From Streptomyces sp. GESEQ-35 (GTDB taxonomy: Bacteria > Actinomycetota > Actinomycetes > Streptomycetales > Streptomycetaceae), in the NCBI RefSeq assembly GCF_017948485.1, contig NZ_JAFFSX010000003.1:186001-250000 (forward strand): a stretch of DNA of 64,000 nucleotides, written 5' to 3'. Both the position numbers and the translations under genes were made by a program. Below the pieces are notes generated by a model. That model searched no databases. It was not told the DNA's origin and worked only from the letters and a program-made list of their open reading frames with translations. The stretch's first letter is position 1; every line of letters begins with the position of its first letter. Of this stretch, positions 37,842 through 47,071 are shown piece by piece.

Positions 37842-39587
37842 GTGCACGAACCGCCTGCCGCTCAGGACACGTCCGCCCCTCGGCGTTCGAAAGGCCCGGC
37901 GGGCTCGCACCGCCTCCGCCTGCGCATCCCGCTCCGCCTCCGCCTCCGCCGCACCCGGGGCCGCCTGCTGCGCCGGCTGGTCATCGCCTTCCTGGCGCTG
38001 GTCGCGACGCTGTGCACGGCCGCGGTCGTCGCGTACCAGCTGACCGGCATCCCCGAGCCGCACCCGGAGACCGTCACGCAGAGCACGGTCTTCATCGACG
38101 ACCAGGGCTCCTATCTGGGCCGGCGCGGTCCCGTCGACCGCCAGGAGGTGCCGCTGTCGCAGGTCCCGCGGTACGTCCAGGACGCGGTGATCGCGGCCGA
38201 GAACCGCTCCTTCCGTACGGACAACGGGGTCTCGGCGCCCGCCATCGCCCGCGCGGTGATGGCCTCGCTGACCGGCGGCGAGCGGCAGGGCGGCTCCACC
38301 ATCACCCAGCAGTACGTGAAGAACGCGCTGCTGAGCCCGGAGCAGACGCTGTCGCGCAAGGCACGCGAGGCGCTGATCGCCATCAAGCTCGATCGCACCC
38401 GCTCCAAGGACGAGATCCTGGAGGGCTATCTCAACACGGTGTACTTCGGCCGGGGTTCCGCGGGCATCCAGGCGGCCGCGCGCAACTACTTCGGCGTGGA
38501 CACCCGGAACCTGACCGTCTCCCAGGGCGCCGCCCTGGCATCGATCGTCAACATCCCCTCGTACTACGAGAAGGCGGGCTCCGACCCCGAGGTGACCGCG
38601 AAGCTCAAGAACCGCTGGGAGTGGGCGCTCGACGCGATGGCGGCGAGCGGCAGCATCACGGCGAAGCAGCGAGCCGAGGCCGCCTTTCCGGCGCTCCGTT
38701 TCTATCCGCCGGGCACCACCGAGGGGCAGCGGCAGTACATGATCGACGTGGCCGCGAAGGAGGCCGCCGGCCGGCTCGGCATCACCGAGGACCAGCTGGC
38801 GCGCGGCGGCTACACCGTGCACACCACCTTCGACCTGGCGCTCCAGGACGCCACCACCGAGCTGGTGAAGGACCTCAAGGGCCGCAAGGGCGCCCGGCTG
38901 CACACCGCCGTTGTGGCGATCGAGCCCGGGGACGGGGCGGTGCGGCTGCTGTACGGGGGGTCGGACTACGCCCGGCAGCCGTTCAACGACGCCGTGGGCG
39001 GCGCGGTGGAGGCGGGGGCGGCGCTCGATCCCTTCGGCAAGGTCCTGTTCGGCGCCCCGCTGGCCACGCTGCCGAAGACCGCGGCGCCCACACCGCTGAA
39101 GCTGGCCTCGGCGTATGCGACCGTGGCGGCGAACGGCGTGTACGCGACTCCGTACACGGTCACGAAGATCACCCGGGACGGGCGGCAGGTCTACGCCGCG
39201 CGCCCCGACACACGGCGCGCGCTGGACGAAACGGATGCGCTCATGGTGAACGCCCAGATGTACAAGAGCGCGGAGTTGCCCCAAAGGGTGGAGCCGTACA
39301 AGGACGCGCCCGTCTACAAAGAGGTGCCCCCGTCGGCCCCCGCGGCCCGGGCCGCTTCGCAGGCCTTCTTCACTGCCGGAGCGGGCGGCGGGATCACCCG
39401 CCGGACCGTGTGGTCCACCGCGCTGGACTCCCGGCTCGCCCTGACGGTCGCGCTCTTCGCCGACCGGCCCGGCGAGAAGAAGAACACGACCGTGCCCGCT
39501 CAGCTGCCGAACAGTCCGGCGCCGGCCGATACCGCGGAGGAGATCGCGGAGGAGATCTGGCGGCTGGCCACCACGGGGGCGGGATAG
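37842..39587 (+). CDS. Class A PBP-like glycosyltransferase with degenerate transpeptidase domain
   Basis: About 581 aa from the GTG at 37842 (AAAGG six bases upstream); ATG 37788 is an alternative adding 18 residues. A basic N-terminus (RLRLRIPLRLRLRRTRGR) precedes one transmembrane helix at about 47-67. The GT51 domain has its catalytic motif AAENRSFRTDNG (Glu120), then GGSTITQQYVKN, SRKAREALIAIKL and ILEGYLNTVYFGRG, all intact. The transpeptidase part is shrunken: the segment equivalent to SxxK reads VEAGAALDPFGK, and no SxN or KTG motif is found. It probably polymerises glycan strands without cross-linking them. Confidence 0.88.
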   Translation: MHEPPAAQDTSAPRRSKGPAGSHRLRLRIPLRLRLRRTRGRLLRRLVIAFLALVATLCTAAVVAYQLTGIPEPHPETVTQSTVFIDDQGSYLGRRGPVDRQEVPLSQVPRYVQDAVIAAENRSFRTDNGVSAPAIARAVMASLTGGERQGGSTITQQYVKNALLSPEQTLSRKAREALIAIKLDRTRSKDEILEGYLNTVYFGRGSAGIQAAARNYFGVDTRNLTVSQGAALASIVNIPSYYEKAGSDPEVTAKLKNRWEWALDAMAASGSITAKQRAEAAFPALRFYPPGTTEGQRQYMIDVAAKEAAGRLGITEDQLARGGYTVHTTFDLALQDATTELVKDLKGRKGARLHTAVVAIEPGDGAVRLLYGGSDYARQPFNDAVGGAVEAGAALDPFGKVLFGAPLATLPKTAAPTPLKLASAYATVAANGVYATPYTVTKITRDGRQVYAARPDTRRALDETDALMVNAQMYKSAELPQRVEPYKDAPVYKEVPPSAPAARAASQAFFTAGAGGGITRRTVWSTALDSRLALTVALFADRPGEKKNTTVPAQLPNSPAPADTAEEIAEEIWRLATTGAG

Positions 39588-39627
39588 TCCCGCACGCCGG
39601 TGCCCTGGCGCTACGTATGCGCAGGTC

Positions 39628-39664
39628 ACCTACTTGCGGCGCAAGTTAGGTAAGCCTTACTGTA
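39628..39664 (+). promoter_or_regulatory. Iron-box-like operator overlapping a promoter
   Basis: TTAGGTAAGCCTTACTGTA (39646-39664) matches the Streptomyces DmdR/IdeR iron box TTAGGTTAGGCTCACCTAA at most positions and contains the palindrome GTAAG-C-CTTAC. A second overlapping inverted pair, ACCTA (39629-39633) and TTAGGT (39646-39651), flanks CTTGC/GCAAG arms. A candidate promoter, TTGCGG (39634-39639) and TACTGT (39658-39663) with an 18-base spacer, is embedded in it, so repressor binding would block initiation. The downstream gene is the GOGAT homologue at 39814. Confidence 0.6.
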
Positions 39665-39752
39665 TTCACTCGCACCACTCAGGGCCCCGGCCGTCACCCC
39701 GGTGCGCCCGCGGCGAGCGCTCCACCGACGCAGCCTGGCCGTCCTCCCCCAG

Positions 39753-39774
39753 TGCCTCAAGGGCCTGGGAGGCA
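39753..39774 (+). promoter_or_regulatory. Leader hairpin before the GOGAT-like gene
   Basis: Perfect arms TGCCTC (39753-39758) and GAGGCA (39769-39774) flank a 10-base loop in the untranslated leader between the iron-box promoter and the TTG start. No matching antiterminator was found, so a role is only suggested. Confidence 0.35.
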
Positions 39775-39813
39775 CCCCCTGCCGGAACCCGCACCCGCTC
39801 AGAGGACCCGCAC

Positions 39814-42800
39814 TTGAACCGCCCTGTGCCTCGCCCTGTCCATCGGTCTGCCGATCGCTCCGCCTTCGGCCTGTACGACCCCGCCCGCGACCACAGTGAC
39901 TGCGGCGTCGGTTTCATCACCCGGCTCGACGGGACGCCGAGCCATGACGTCATCCGCAAGGGCGACGAGGCGCTCTGCGCCATCCCGCACCGGGGCGGTG
40001 CGTCCGCCGAGGGGGTCGGTGACGGCGCGGGGGTGAGCGTCGATCTGTCGGTGGAGTTCTTCGGCGCGATCACCGGCGAGGAGCTGCGCGCAGGGCAGTT
40101 CGGCGTCGCCAACTGCTTCGTGCCGACCGGCTCGGCCGGGCGCCACAGCTCGGTCGGCCTCGTCGGGCGGTGCATCGCCGAGCAGGGCTTCGAGATGCTG
40201 CTCGTGCGGGACGTACCCGTGGATCACGGCGTCGCCCGGCCCGCCGCCGAGCAGTACCAACTCCCCATCGTGCAGTGGGTGTTCCGGGCGCCGGCAGGGT
40301 GGGAGCGGGCCGATGTCGACGCCGCCTGCCATCGCGCCCTGCTCGCCGTCGAAGCCGTCGCCTACGCCGATGACACGTACGCCGGGCTGTACCCGCTGTC
40401 GCTGAGCGCGCGGACGCAGGTGCTCAAGGGGCGGCTCAACTCCGGTGAGGTCATCGGGTACTTCCGTGATCTGTGCGATCCGCGGCACTCCGTACGGTCG
40501 CTGTACTTCCACACCCGGTTCTCCACCAACACCGAGCCGCACCCGACCATGGCGCAGCCGTTCCGCCTCATGGCGCACAACGGCGAGCTCAACACCGACC
40601 GCAAGAACCGGCTGAGCGACGAGGCCCTCGCGCGTGCCCGCACCCGGAGCATCGTGCGTCCGCCGGGGCAGTCCGACTCCAGCCGCCTCGACCAGACCCT
40701 CCAGAGCCGGGTGTTCGACGACGGCCTCGACCTCGTCGAAGCGGTCGTCTCGCTCATGCCGCCCGCGTGGGAGAACGACCGCACCCTGCCCGTCGCCGTC
40801 CGCGACATGCTCGAGTACTTCTCCCTCTACGAGGAGAAGAACGACGGTCCGGCGGCCGTGATCTTCAGCGACGGGGACGTGGTCGGCGCCCGCCTCGACC
40901 GGCTCGGCCTGCGTCCGCTGCGTACCGTCGAGACCGCCGAGTACCTGATCGTGGCGTCGGAGGCGGGCCAAGTCGCCTTCCCTGACGGCGAAGTGGTGCA
41001 CCGGGGCCGTATCGAGGCCGGTGGCATGCTCGTCGTGGACCACCGCACCGGCCGCCGGATGCGCACGCGCGAGGTGCTCGACGCCCTCGCCGCGCGTCGG
41101 CCGTACAGCGAACTGCTCACCGCGGCCCGGGTGAACCTCGACGACCTGCCGGCCCCCGACTACTACCGCGGCACGACGACGCTCGGATACGACGGCGACC
41201 TGACCCTCGCAGGGCGGTACGTGGCGTACGCGCTGAACCAGGAGAGCTTCCGGTTCATGCTCGACCCGATGCTCGCCAACGGGTCCGAGCGGATCTCGGC
41301 GATGGGCTACGGCAACGCCATCAACGCGCTCAGCGACACCGAGGGCGGCATGGCGAAGTACTTCTCGCAGCGCTTCGCCCAGGTGACGAACCCGCCGCTG
41401 GACAGCATCCGGGAGGCCGACGGCATGAGCATGCGGGTCGCCCTCGGCCCGAAGCCCGACGGCACCGGGAACACCAACGCGCGTCAGATCGTGGTGTCCT
41501 CGCCCGTGCTCGGGCACCTCGACATGGTCCGGCTGCGTGATCAGCGGATCGTGCCGCTGGAGCGGTTCGCCATGCTCTACGACCCGGTGCCGGGGGACGA
41601 GACCGCCAACGCCGACGCGCTGCGGGCCGCGCTCGGGCGGCTCTGCGACGACGTCGAGCGGTTCGCGGCGGAGGGGGGCGGTATCGCGGTCCTCACCGAC
41701 CGGGCGATCTCGTCGACGCGTGCGCCGCTGCCGGTGATCCTCGCCGTCGCCGCCGTGAACCAGCGCCTGATCGAGACCGGGCTGCGGCTGCGCCTCTCGA
41801 TCGTGGCGGAGAGCGGTCAGCTGGCGTCGTCGCACCACGTCGCGACCGCCCTCGGCTTCGGCGCCTCGGCGGTCTACAGCCTCAGTGCACGGCTGCGCGC
41901 CGAGGAGAAGTACCCGAGCGCGCCCGCGCCCGCGGGCGAGATCACCGGGACCGACCGGGCGCTGGCCAAGTTCCGCAAGGCCGCCGAGAAGTCCCTGGCG
42001 AAGACCATGGGCCGCGTCGGACTGTGCACCGCCGAGAGCTACATCGGCGGCGCGTTCTTCGAACCGAACTACCTCGACACCCGCGACGACGTGTTCGCGC
42101 GGGCCTTCCCGCACATGGAGGCCCCGGTCGGCGGTGTCGGCTTCGCCCGCATCGCACAGGCCGCGACGGACTGGCACGAGCGGGCCCGCACGGTGGAGAC
42201 CGAGCAACAGGTCCCGCTGCTCGGCCTGTTCAAGGAGCGGTCGGACGGTGCCGGGCACTCCTTCGGTGTCACGGCCGTGCGCGGCTTCGGTGACATGACC
42301 GAGGAGCGGCCGGAGTTCGGGCGGCCGGACGACTCGGACGCGCTGCGCCTGCTCACGCTCGGCCAGCTCGACGACGCGTTCGGCATCACCGACGCCGCAT
42401 ACCGCAACACCGGGTACGACGCGCTCAGCGACGCCGAGATCGACGCGTTCCGGATCACGCCCGGGTACCGCGCCTTCCTGCGGACGACCCATGAGGAGCG
42501 GTCACGGCGCCCGGCCGCGCTGCGTGATGTGCTCGCGCTGCCCGCGGATGTCACCGGGCTGCGTACGGCGGAGGACTTCGCCCGTGAGCTGGGCCGGTTC
42601 TCGACCAGCGGCAATGCGAGCGTCACGGTTCGTGGGGTGGTCGCGTCGGTCGTGGACGAGTCGACCTTCCGGCTGAGCCTCAACGGGGGTACGGAGCTGC
42701 ACACCGCCCTCGCCGACGGCCTCGCGCTCGCGCACCCCGGCGAGGTCGAGACCATCCGCACGGACACCGACGGCGTCCTCGTCACCGCCACCGGCACCGC

Positions 42801-45360
42801 CGCCCGCCTCCTCGCCCTCCTGGACAGCGCCCCCGACAGCGTCCAGCTCTCCGACGTGCAGCCCGCCCACGAGATCACCCGCGCCCTCGCCTCCGGCGCG
42901 ATGAGCCACGGCGCGCTCGTGGCGACCGCGCACGAGGCCGTCGCGCACGGCACGAACATGGTCGGCGCGATGTCGAACAGCGGCGAGGGCGGCGAGCACC
43001 ACACCCGGTACGGCACCATCCGCGGCTCCCGGATCAAGCAGTTCGCGTCCGGCCGGTTCGGCATCTGGGCGGGCTATCTCGCCGACCCGATGCTCCAGGA
43101 ACTGGAGATCAAGATCGGACAGGGCGCGAAGCCGGGCGAGGGCGGTCAGTTGCCCGCGCCGAAGGTGACGGTCGACATCGCCGCCGCGCGTGGCGGCACC
43201 CCGGGCATCGAGCTGATCTCACCGCCCCCGCACCACGACACGTACTCCATCGAGGACCTCGCCCAGCTCATCCACGACTGCAAGGCCGCCCGGGTCCGGG
43301 TGATCGTCAAGCTCGTGTCCTCGGAGGGCATCGGCACCATCGCGGTCGGTGTCGCCAAGGCCGGCGCGGACGTCATCAACGTCGCCGGGAACACCGGCGG
43401 CACGGGCGCCGCGGCTGTCACGAGCCTCAAGTACGCGGGGCGTTCGGCGGAGATCGGCGTCGCCGAGGTGCACCAGGCGCTCGTCGCGAACGGGCTCCGG
43501 CAGAAGGTCGTCCTGCGCTGCTCCGGCGCCCACCAGACCGGCGGCGACGTCGTGACGTCGGCGCTGCTCGGCGGCGACAGCTTCGAGTTCGGTACGACCG
43601 CGCTGATGATGCTCGGCTGCGTCATGGCGAAGAACTGCAACGTGAAGTGCCCCGCCGGGCTCACCACGAACCCCGAGGCCTTCGAGGGCGACCCGCGCGC
43701 GCTGGCCCAGTACCTGCTCAACATCGCGCATGACGTACGGCAGATCCTCGCCCGCCTCGGCCTGCGGTCGCTGAGGGAAGCGCGCGGGCGTACGGATCTG
43801 CTGCAACTCCTCGACCACCCGGCGAGCGTGGGGCGCCTGGACGTGCGGCGCCTGCTCGCGCGCGTGCCCGAGAAGGTCGTAGAAGATCCGGAGTACCTGG
43901 AGAAGGACTTCACCACCGACGACGCCCTCATCGAGCGGGTCCGTGCCACGCTCGTCGAGCGGCGGGAGCCGGCCGTGCTCGTGGAGGGCATCCGTCTCCG
44001 CAACAGTGACAAGTCGGTCGGCGGGCAGCTCTCCATCGACATCGAGCGGCTACTCAACCACCGACTCGCTGTCGATGCCCCCGCGATCACCACCGACGAC
44101 CGCGGCCGCCGCCGCCTCGTCGACGACGCCGTCCGCATCCGCACCACGGGATCCGCCGGACAGTCGTACGGCGTGTTCTGCAACGACGGCATCACCCTCG
44201 AACACACCGGCACCGCCAACGACGGCGTCGGCAAGAGCCAGAGCGGCGGCCGGATCGTCGTCCGCGCCCCGGGCGGCGGCAGCGCCGAGCGCGGGGGCAA
44301 CGTGCTCGTCGGGAACTTCGCGCTGTTCGGCGCGACCGGCGGCCGGACGTTCGTGCAGGGGGAGGCCGGTGACCGGTTCGCCGTGCGCAACTCCGGCGCG
44401 ACAGCGGTCGTCGAGGGCGTCGGCGACTTCGGCTGCGAGTACATGACCGGCGGTACGGTCCTCAACCTCGGCGGGTTCGGCAAGGGCCTCGGCAACGGCA
44501 TGAGCGGCGGGTTCCTGTACCAGTACGACCCCTCGGGCGAGGTCCGCGACCGGGTGAGCGCCGACTCGCTGCTCGTGTTCCCGGTGACGGACACCGGGCA
44601 CGGCGCCTTCCACGAGGAGGCCGTACGACTGCTGCTGGCATGGCACTCGGAGGCCACCGGATCCCCGCTCGCGGCCCGGCTGCTGGAGGACTGGGAGTCC
44701 GAGCGGCGGCATGTGTACTGCGGGATGCCCCGCGCCCTGCTGCTGTACCAGGACGCCACCGAGATCCTCGCCGCGGCCACCCGGGCCGAACTCCTCGACG
44801 AACTGGCGACCTCGATCGCGACGGACAAGCTGCGCGCGTTCAAGGTCGACTACCGCGACCGCCGTACCGTGCTCGGCGGCCGGGCCCCGGCCTTCGGTGA
44901 CCAGGGCAGCGACGACATGTTCTCGCTGCTGTCGTCGTACACGGTGCTCGGCGCCGCGCAGGACCTCGCGCTCAAGCGGGTGCCGGGCGCGAGTGGCCCG
45001 GACGATCCGCGCGTCGCCGAGGCCGTCCGCAACCTCGTGCTCACCGAGGACTTCTTCGTCAAGCAGCGGGTCGTGAAGTACCTGCGCGGGACGCTGGAGC
45101 GGTTCGACGACGGCGAGTTGGCCACGCTCATCGCGATCAAGCGCCTCGACGACTACAAGAGCGCGCTCCGGCAGCGCAACAACCTCAGCGTGGACGCCCC
45201 CGGCACCTACGGCTGGATCGTCCACCAGACCACGAAGAACGCCGGCCGCGTGCGCGCCGCCCGGTTCGACGAGCTGCTCGCGAACGCGGCGCTCGCCGAC
45301 ATCGCTGACATCGCGAGCCGCCGCATCCCGCAGGCCCCGACCGAGACGGTGACCGCATGA
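39814..45360 (+). CDS. Glutamate synthase large-subunit homologue, extended form
   Basis: About 1848 aa, some 300 longer than usual GltB. The N-terminal Ntn glutaminase domain has nucleophile Cys30 (HSDCGVGF) after a short propeptide and RFSTNTEPHPTMAQPFRLMA. The central and FMN domains follow (IELISPPPHHDTYSIEDLAQ, INVAGNTGGTGAAAVTS), then the 3Fe-4S cysteines and the GXGXG domain (CEYMTGGTVLNLGGFGKGLG). FeS cysteines 1269, 1275 and 1279 are spaced C-x5-C-x3-C rather than the usual C-x5-C-x4-C. A C-terminal extension of about 220 residues after RLLEDW is not part of normal GltB. TTG at 39814 has AGAGGA seven bases upstream. The next gene is a diflavin reductase, not GltD. Confidence 0.88.
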   Translation: MNRPVPRPVHRSADRSAFGLYDPARDHSDCGVGFITRLDGTPSHDVIRKGDEALCAIPHRGGASAEGVGDGAGVSVDLSVEFFGAITGEELRAGQFGVANCFVPTGSAGRHSSVGLVGRCIAEQGFEMLLVRDVPVDHGVARPAAEQYQLPIVQWVFRAPAGWERADVDAACHRALLAVEAVAYADDTYAGLYPLSLSARTQVLKGRLNSGEVIGYFRDLCDPRHSVRSLYFHTRFSTNTEPHPTMAQPFRLMAHNGELNTDRKNRLSDEALARARTRSIVRPPGQSDSSRLDQTLQSRVFDDGLDLVEAVVSLMPPAWENDRTLPVAVRDMLEYFSLYEEKNDGPAAVIFSDGDVVGARLDRLGLRPLRTVETAEYLIVASEAGQVAFPDGEVVHRGRIEAGGMLVVDHRTGRRMRTREVLDALAARRPYSELLTAARVNLDDLPAPDYYRGTTTLGYDGDLTLAGRYVAYALNQESFRFMLDPMLANGSERISAMGYGNAINALSDTEGGMAKYFSQRFAQVTNPPLDSIREADGMSMRVALGPKPDGTGNTNARQIVVSSPVLGHLDMVRLRDQRIVPLERFAMLYDPVPGDETANADALRAALGRLCDDVERFAAEGGGIAVLTDRAISSTRAPLPVILAVAAVNQRLIETGLRLRLSIVAESGQLASSHHVATALGFGASAVYSLSARLRAEEKYPSAPAPAGEITGTDRALAKFRKAAEKSLAKTMGRVGLCTAESYIGGAFFEPNYLDTRDDVFARAFPHMEAPVGGVGFARIAQAATDWHERARTVETEQQVPLLGLFKERSDGAGHSFGVTAVRGFGDMTEERPEFGRPDDSDALRLLTLGQLDDAFGITDAAYRNTGYDALSDAEIDAFRITPGYRAFLRTTHEERSRRPAALRDVLALPADVTGLRTAEDFARELGRFSTSGNASVTVRGVVASVVDESTFRLSLNGGTELHTALADGLALAHPGEVETIRTDTDGVLVTATGTAARLLALLDSAPDSVQLSDVQPAHEITRALASGAMSHGALVATAHEAVAHGTNMVGAMSNSGEGGEHHTRYGTIRGSRIKQFASGRFGIWAGYLADPMLQELEIKIGQGAKPGEGGQLPAPKVTVDIAAARGGTPGIELISPPPHHDTYSIEDLAQLIHDCKAARVRVIVKLVSSEGIGTIAVGVAKAGADVINVAGNTGGTGAAAVTSLKYAGRSAEIGVAEVHQALVANGLRQKVVLRCSGAHQTGGDVVTSALLGGDSFEFGTTALMMLGCVMAKNCNVKCPAGLTTNPEAFEGDPRALAQYLLNIAHDVRQILARLGLRSLREARGRTDLLQLLDHPASVGRLDVRRLLARVPEKVVEDPEYLEKDFTTDDALIERVRATLVERREPAVLVEGIRLRNSDKSVGGQLSIDIERLLNHRLAVDAPAITTDDRGRRRLVDDAVRIRTTGSAGQSYGVFCNDGITLEHTGTANDGVGKSQSGGRIVVRAPGGGSAERGGNVLVGNFALFGATGGRTFVQGEAGDRFAVRNSGATAVVEGVGDFGCEYMTGGTVLNLGGFGKGLGNGMSGGFLYQYDPSGEVRDRVSADSLLVFPVTDTGHGAFHEEAVRLLLAWHSEATGSPLAARLLEDWESERRHVYCGMPRALLLYQDATEILAAATRAELLDELATSIATDKLRAFKVDYRDRRTVLGGRAPAFGDQGSDDMFSLLSSYTVLGAAQDLALKRVPGASGPDDPRVAEAVRNLVLTEDFFVKQRVVKYLRGTLERFDDGELATLIAIKRLDDYKSALRQRNNLSVDAPGTYGWIVHQTTKNAGRVRAARFDELLANAALADIADIASRRIPQAPTETVTA

Positions 45361-47069
45361 CCCTCATGCCCCCGACCGGGTCCCTCATCCCGGCCGACGC
45401 GCCGTTCTCCGCGCAGCAGGAGGCCTGGCTCGCCGGGTTCATCGCCGGCATCGCGGCCGCCGGACACCGGGACACCACGACCGGCGACGCACCCGTGGCG
45501 ACGGTCGACGTCCTGTTCGGCACGCAGACCGGGACCGCCGAGTTCCTCGCCGGCGAACTCGTCGCCGGGGCCGGCGCCCGTGGCCTCGGCTCCACCGCCA
45601 CCGCGCTCGACGACGTCACACCCGAACGGCTCGCCGCGATGTCCCACGTCCTCGTCGTCACCTCGACGTACGGCGAGGGCGAGATGCCCGACAACGCCGG
45701 GCTGTTCTGGGAGGCGCTCCAGTCGGACACGGCACCGCGGCTGGAGGGTCTGCGGTACGCGGTCCTCGGGCTCGGCGACCGGGGGTACGACGACTTCTGC
45801 CAGGCCGCGAAGCTGATCGACACCCGGCTGGAGCAGCTCGGGGCCGGCCGGCTGCACGAACGCGTGGACTGCGACGTCGACTTCGAGGAGCCGGCTGCCG
45901 AGTGGACGGCCGCGGTGCTGGAACGGCTGGCTGCCGAGACCGGGGCAACCGGTACGGGCGCGGCGCCGGCCCCAGCGCCCCGCTCCCCCTGGAACAAGCG
46001 CACCCCCTACCCGTCCCGGCTCGCGGTGAACAGACTGTTGTCCTCCCCGCGCAGCGCGAAGGAGATCCGCCACTACGAGTTCGACCTCGGCGACAGCGGC
46101 ATCACGTACGAGGCCGGCGACGCGCTGGCCGTCGTACCGCTGAACGACGGCGCGCTGGTCGGCGCCCTCCTGGATCACCTCGGCGCGAGCACCGACGGGG
46201 AATCCGCCCGACTCCTGCGCACCGAGCGGGAGATCCGCACCCCGTCGAAGGAGCTCATCGCCGACCTCGTCGAACGGGCACCGTCGAGCGAACTCGCCTC
46301 GGTCGTCGCGCACGGCGACCGCTGCGACCTCGACTCCTGGCTCTGGGGCCGGGATGTGCTCGACCTGCTCCGGGACGCCGGGCCCGCCGCACCCGGCCTG
46401 GCCGAACTCCTGCCCCTGCTACGGCCGTTGCAGGCACGGCAGTACTCGATCTCGTCGAGCCCGCTCGCCCACCCGGACCGCGTCCACCTCACGGTCGCGT
46501 CCGTCCGGTACGGCAGGTACGGGGGCGTCGCGTCGACGTATCTCGCGGACCGCACCGGCGAGGACGCGACCGTGGGCGTCTATCTGCAGCCGAACGCCTC
46601 CTTCGGCGTCCCGTCCGACGACGACGTCCCGATGGTCATGATCGGCCCCGGCACGGGCATCGCACCCTTCCGCGGCTTCCTGCACGAGCGCGCCGCACGA
46701 GGCGCCTCCGGGCGCAACTGGCTGTTCTTCGGCGACCGGCACCGCGAGACGGACTTCGTGTACGAGGACGAGCTGACCGGGCTGCGGGAACGCGGCGTAC
46801 TCACCGAACTCGACCTCGCGTTCTCGCGCGACCAGGCCGAGAAGGTCTACGTGCAGACGCGGATGCGGGAGCGGTCGCGCGAGCTGTACGGGTGGCTGGA
46901 GGACGGCGCGCACCTGTACGTGTGCGGTGACGCCTCCCGCATGGCGAAGGACGTCGAGGCGGCACTGCTGGGCGTCATCGCCGAGCAGCGCGGACGCGGG
47001 GACGACGACGCCGCGGAGTACCTCGCGGAGCTGCGACGGGCGAAGCGCTACGTACGGGACGTGTACTGA
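45357..47069 (+). CDS. CysJ-type diflavin (FMN/FAD) NADPH reductase
   Basis: 570 aa. A lead-in motif FSAQQEAWLAGFIAG precedes the flavodoxin domain (FGTQTGTAEFLAGEL, STYGEGEMPDNAGLFW). The FAD domain has ARQYSISSSP, and the NADPH domain has GPGTGIAPFRGFL, KVYVQTRMRE and YVCGDASRMAKDV, ending in RYVRDVY as in CysJ. It would carry electrons from NADPH through FAD and FMN to a one-electron acceptor. The ATG overlaps the GOGAT stop (ATGA), implying equal synthesis. No sulfite reductase haemoprotein gene is nearby, so its partner may be the GOGAT homologue or the next protein. Confidence 0.9.
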   Translation: MTLMPPTGSLIPADAPFSAQQEAWLAGFIAGIAAAGHRDTTTGDAPVATVDVLFGTQTGTAEFLAGELVAGAGARGLGSTATALDDVTPERLAAMSHVLVVTSTYGEGEMPDNAGLFWEALQSDTAPRLEGLRYAVLGLGDRGYDDFCQAAKLIDTRLEQLGAGRLHERVDCDVDFEEPAAEWTAAVLERLAAETGATGTGAAPAPAPRSPWNKRTPYPSRLAVNRLLSSPRSAKEIRHYEFDLGDSGITYEAGDALAVVPLNDGALVGALLDHLGASTDGESARLLRTEREIRTPSKELIADLVERAPSSELASVVAHGDRCDLDSWLWGRDVLDLLRDAGPAAPGLAELLPLLRPLQARQYSISSSPLAHPDRVHLTVASVRYGRYGGVASTYLADRTGEDATVGVYLQPNASFGVPSDDDVPMVMIGPGTGIAPFRGFLHERAARGASGRNWLFFGDRHRETDFVYEDELTGLRERGVLTELDLAFSRDQAEKVYVQTRMRERSRELYGWLEDGAHLYVCGDASRMAKDVEAALLGVIAEQRGRGDDDAAEYLAELRRAKRYVRDVY

Positions 47070-47071
47070 GC

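Noticed and set aside
39799..42492. 897-aa minus-strand open frame
   Set aside because: Antisense to the GOGAT homologue. Long antisense frames are expected in GC-rich DNA.
45357..47069. Diflavin reductase as part of an assimilatory sulfite reductase
   Set aside because: No sulfite reductase haemoprotein or other cys genes lie in the window, and the gene is translationally coupled to the GOGAT homologue.
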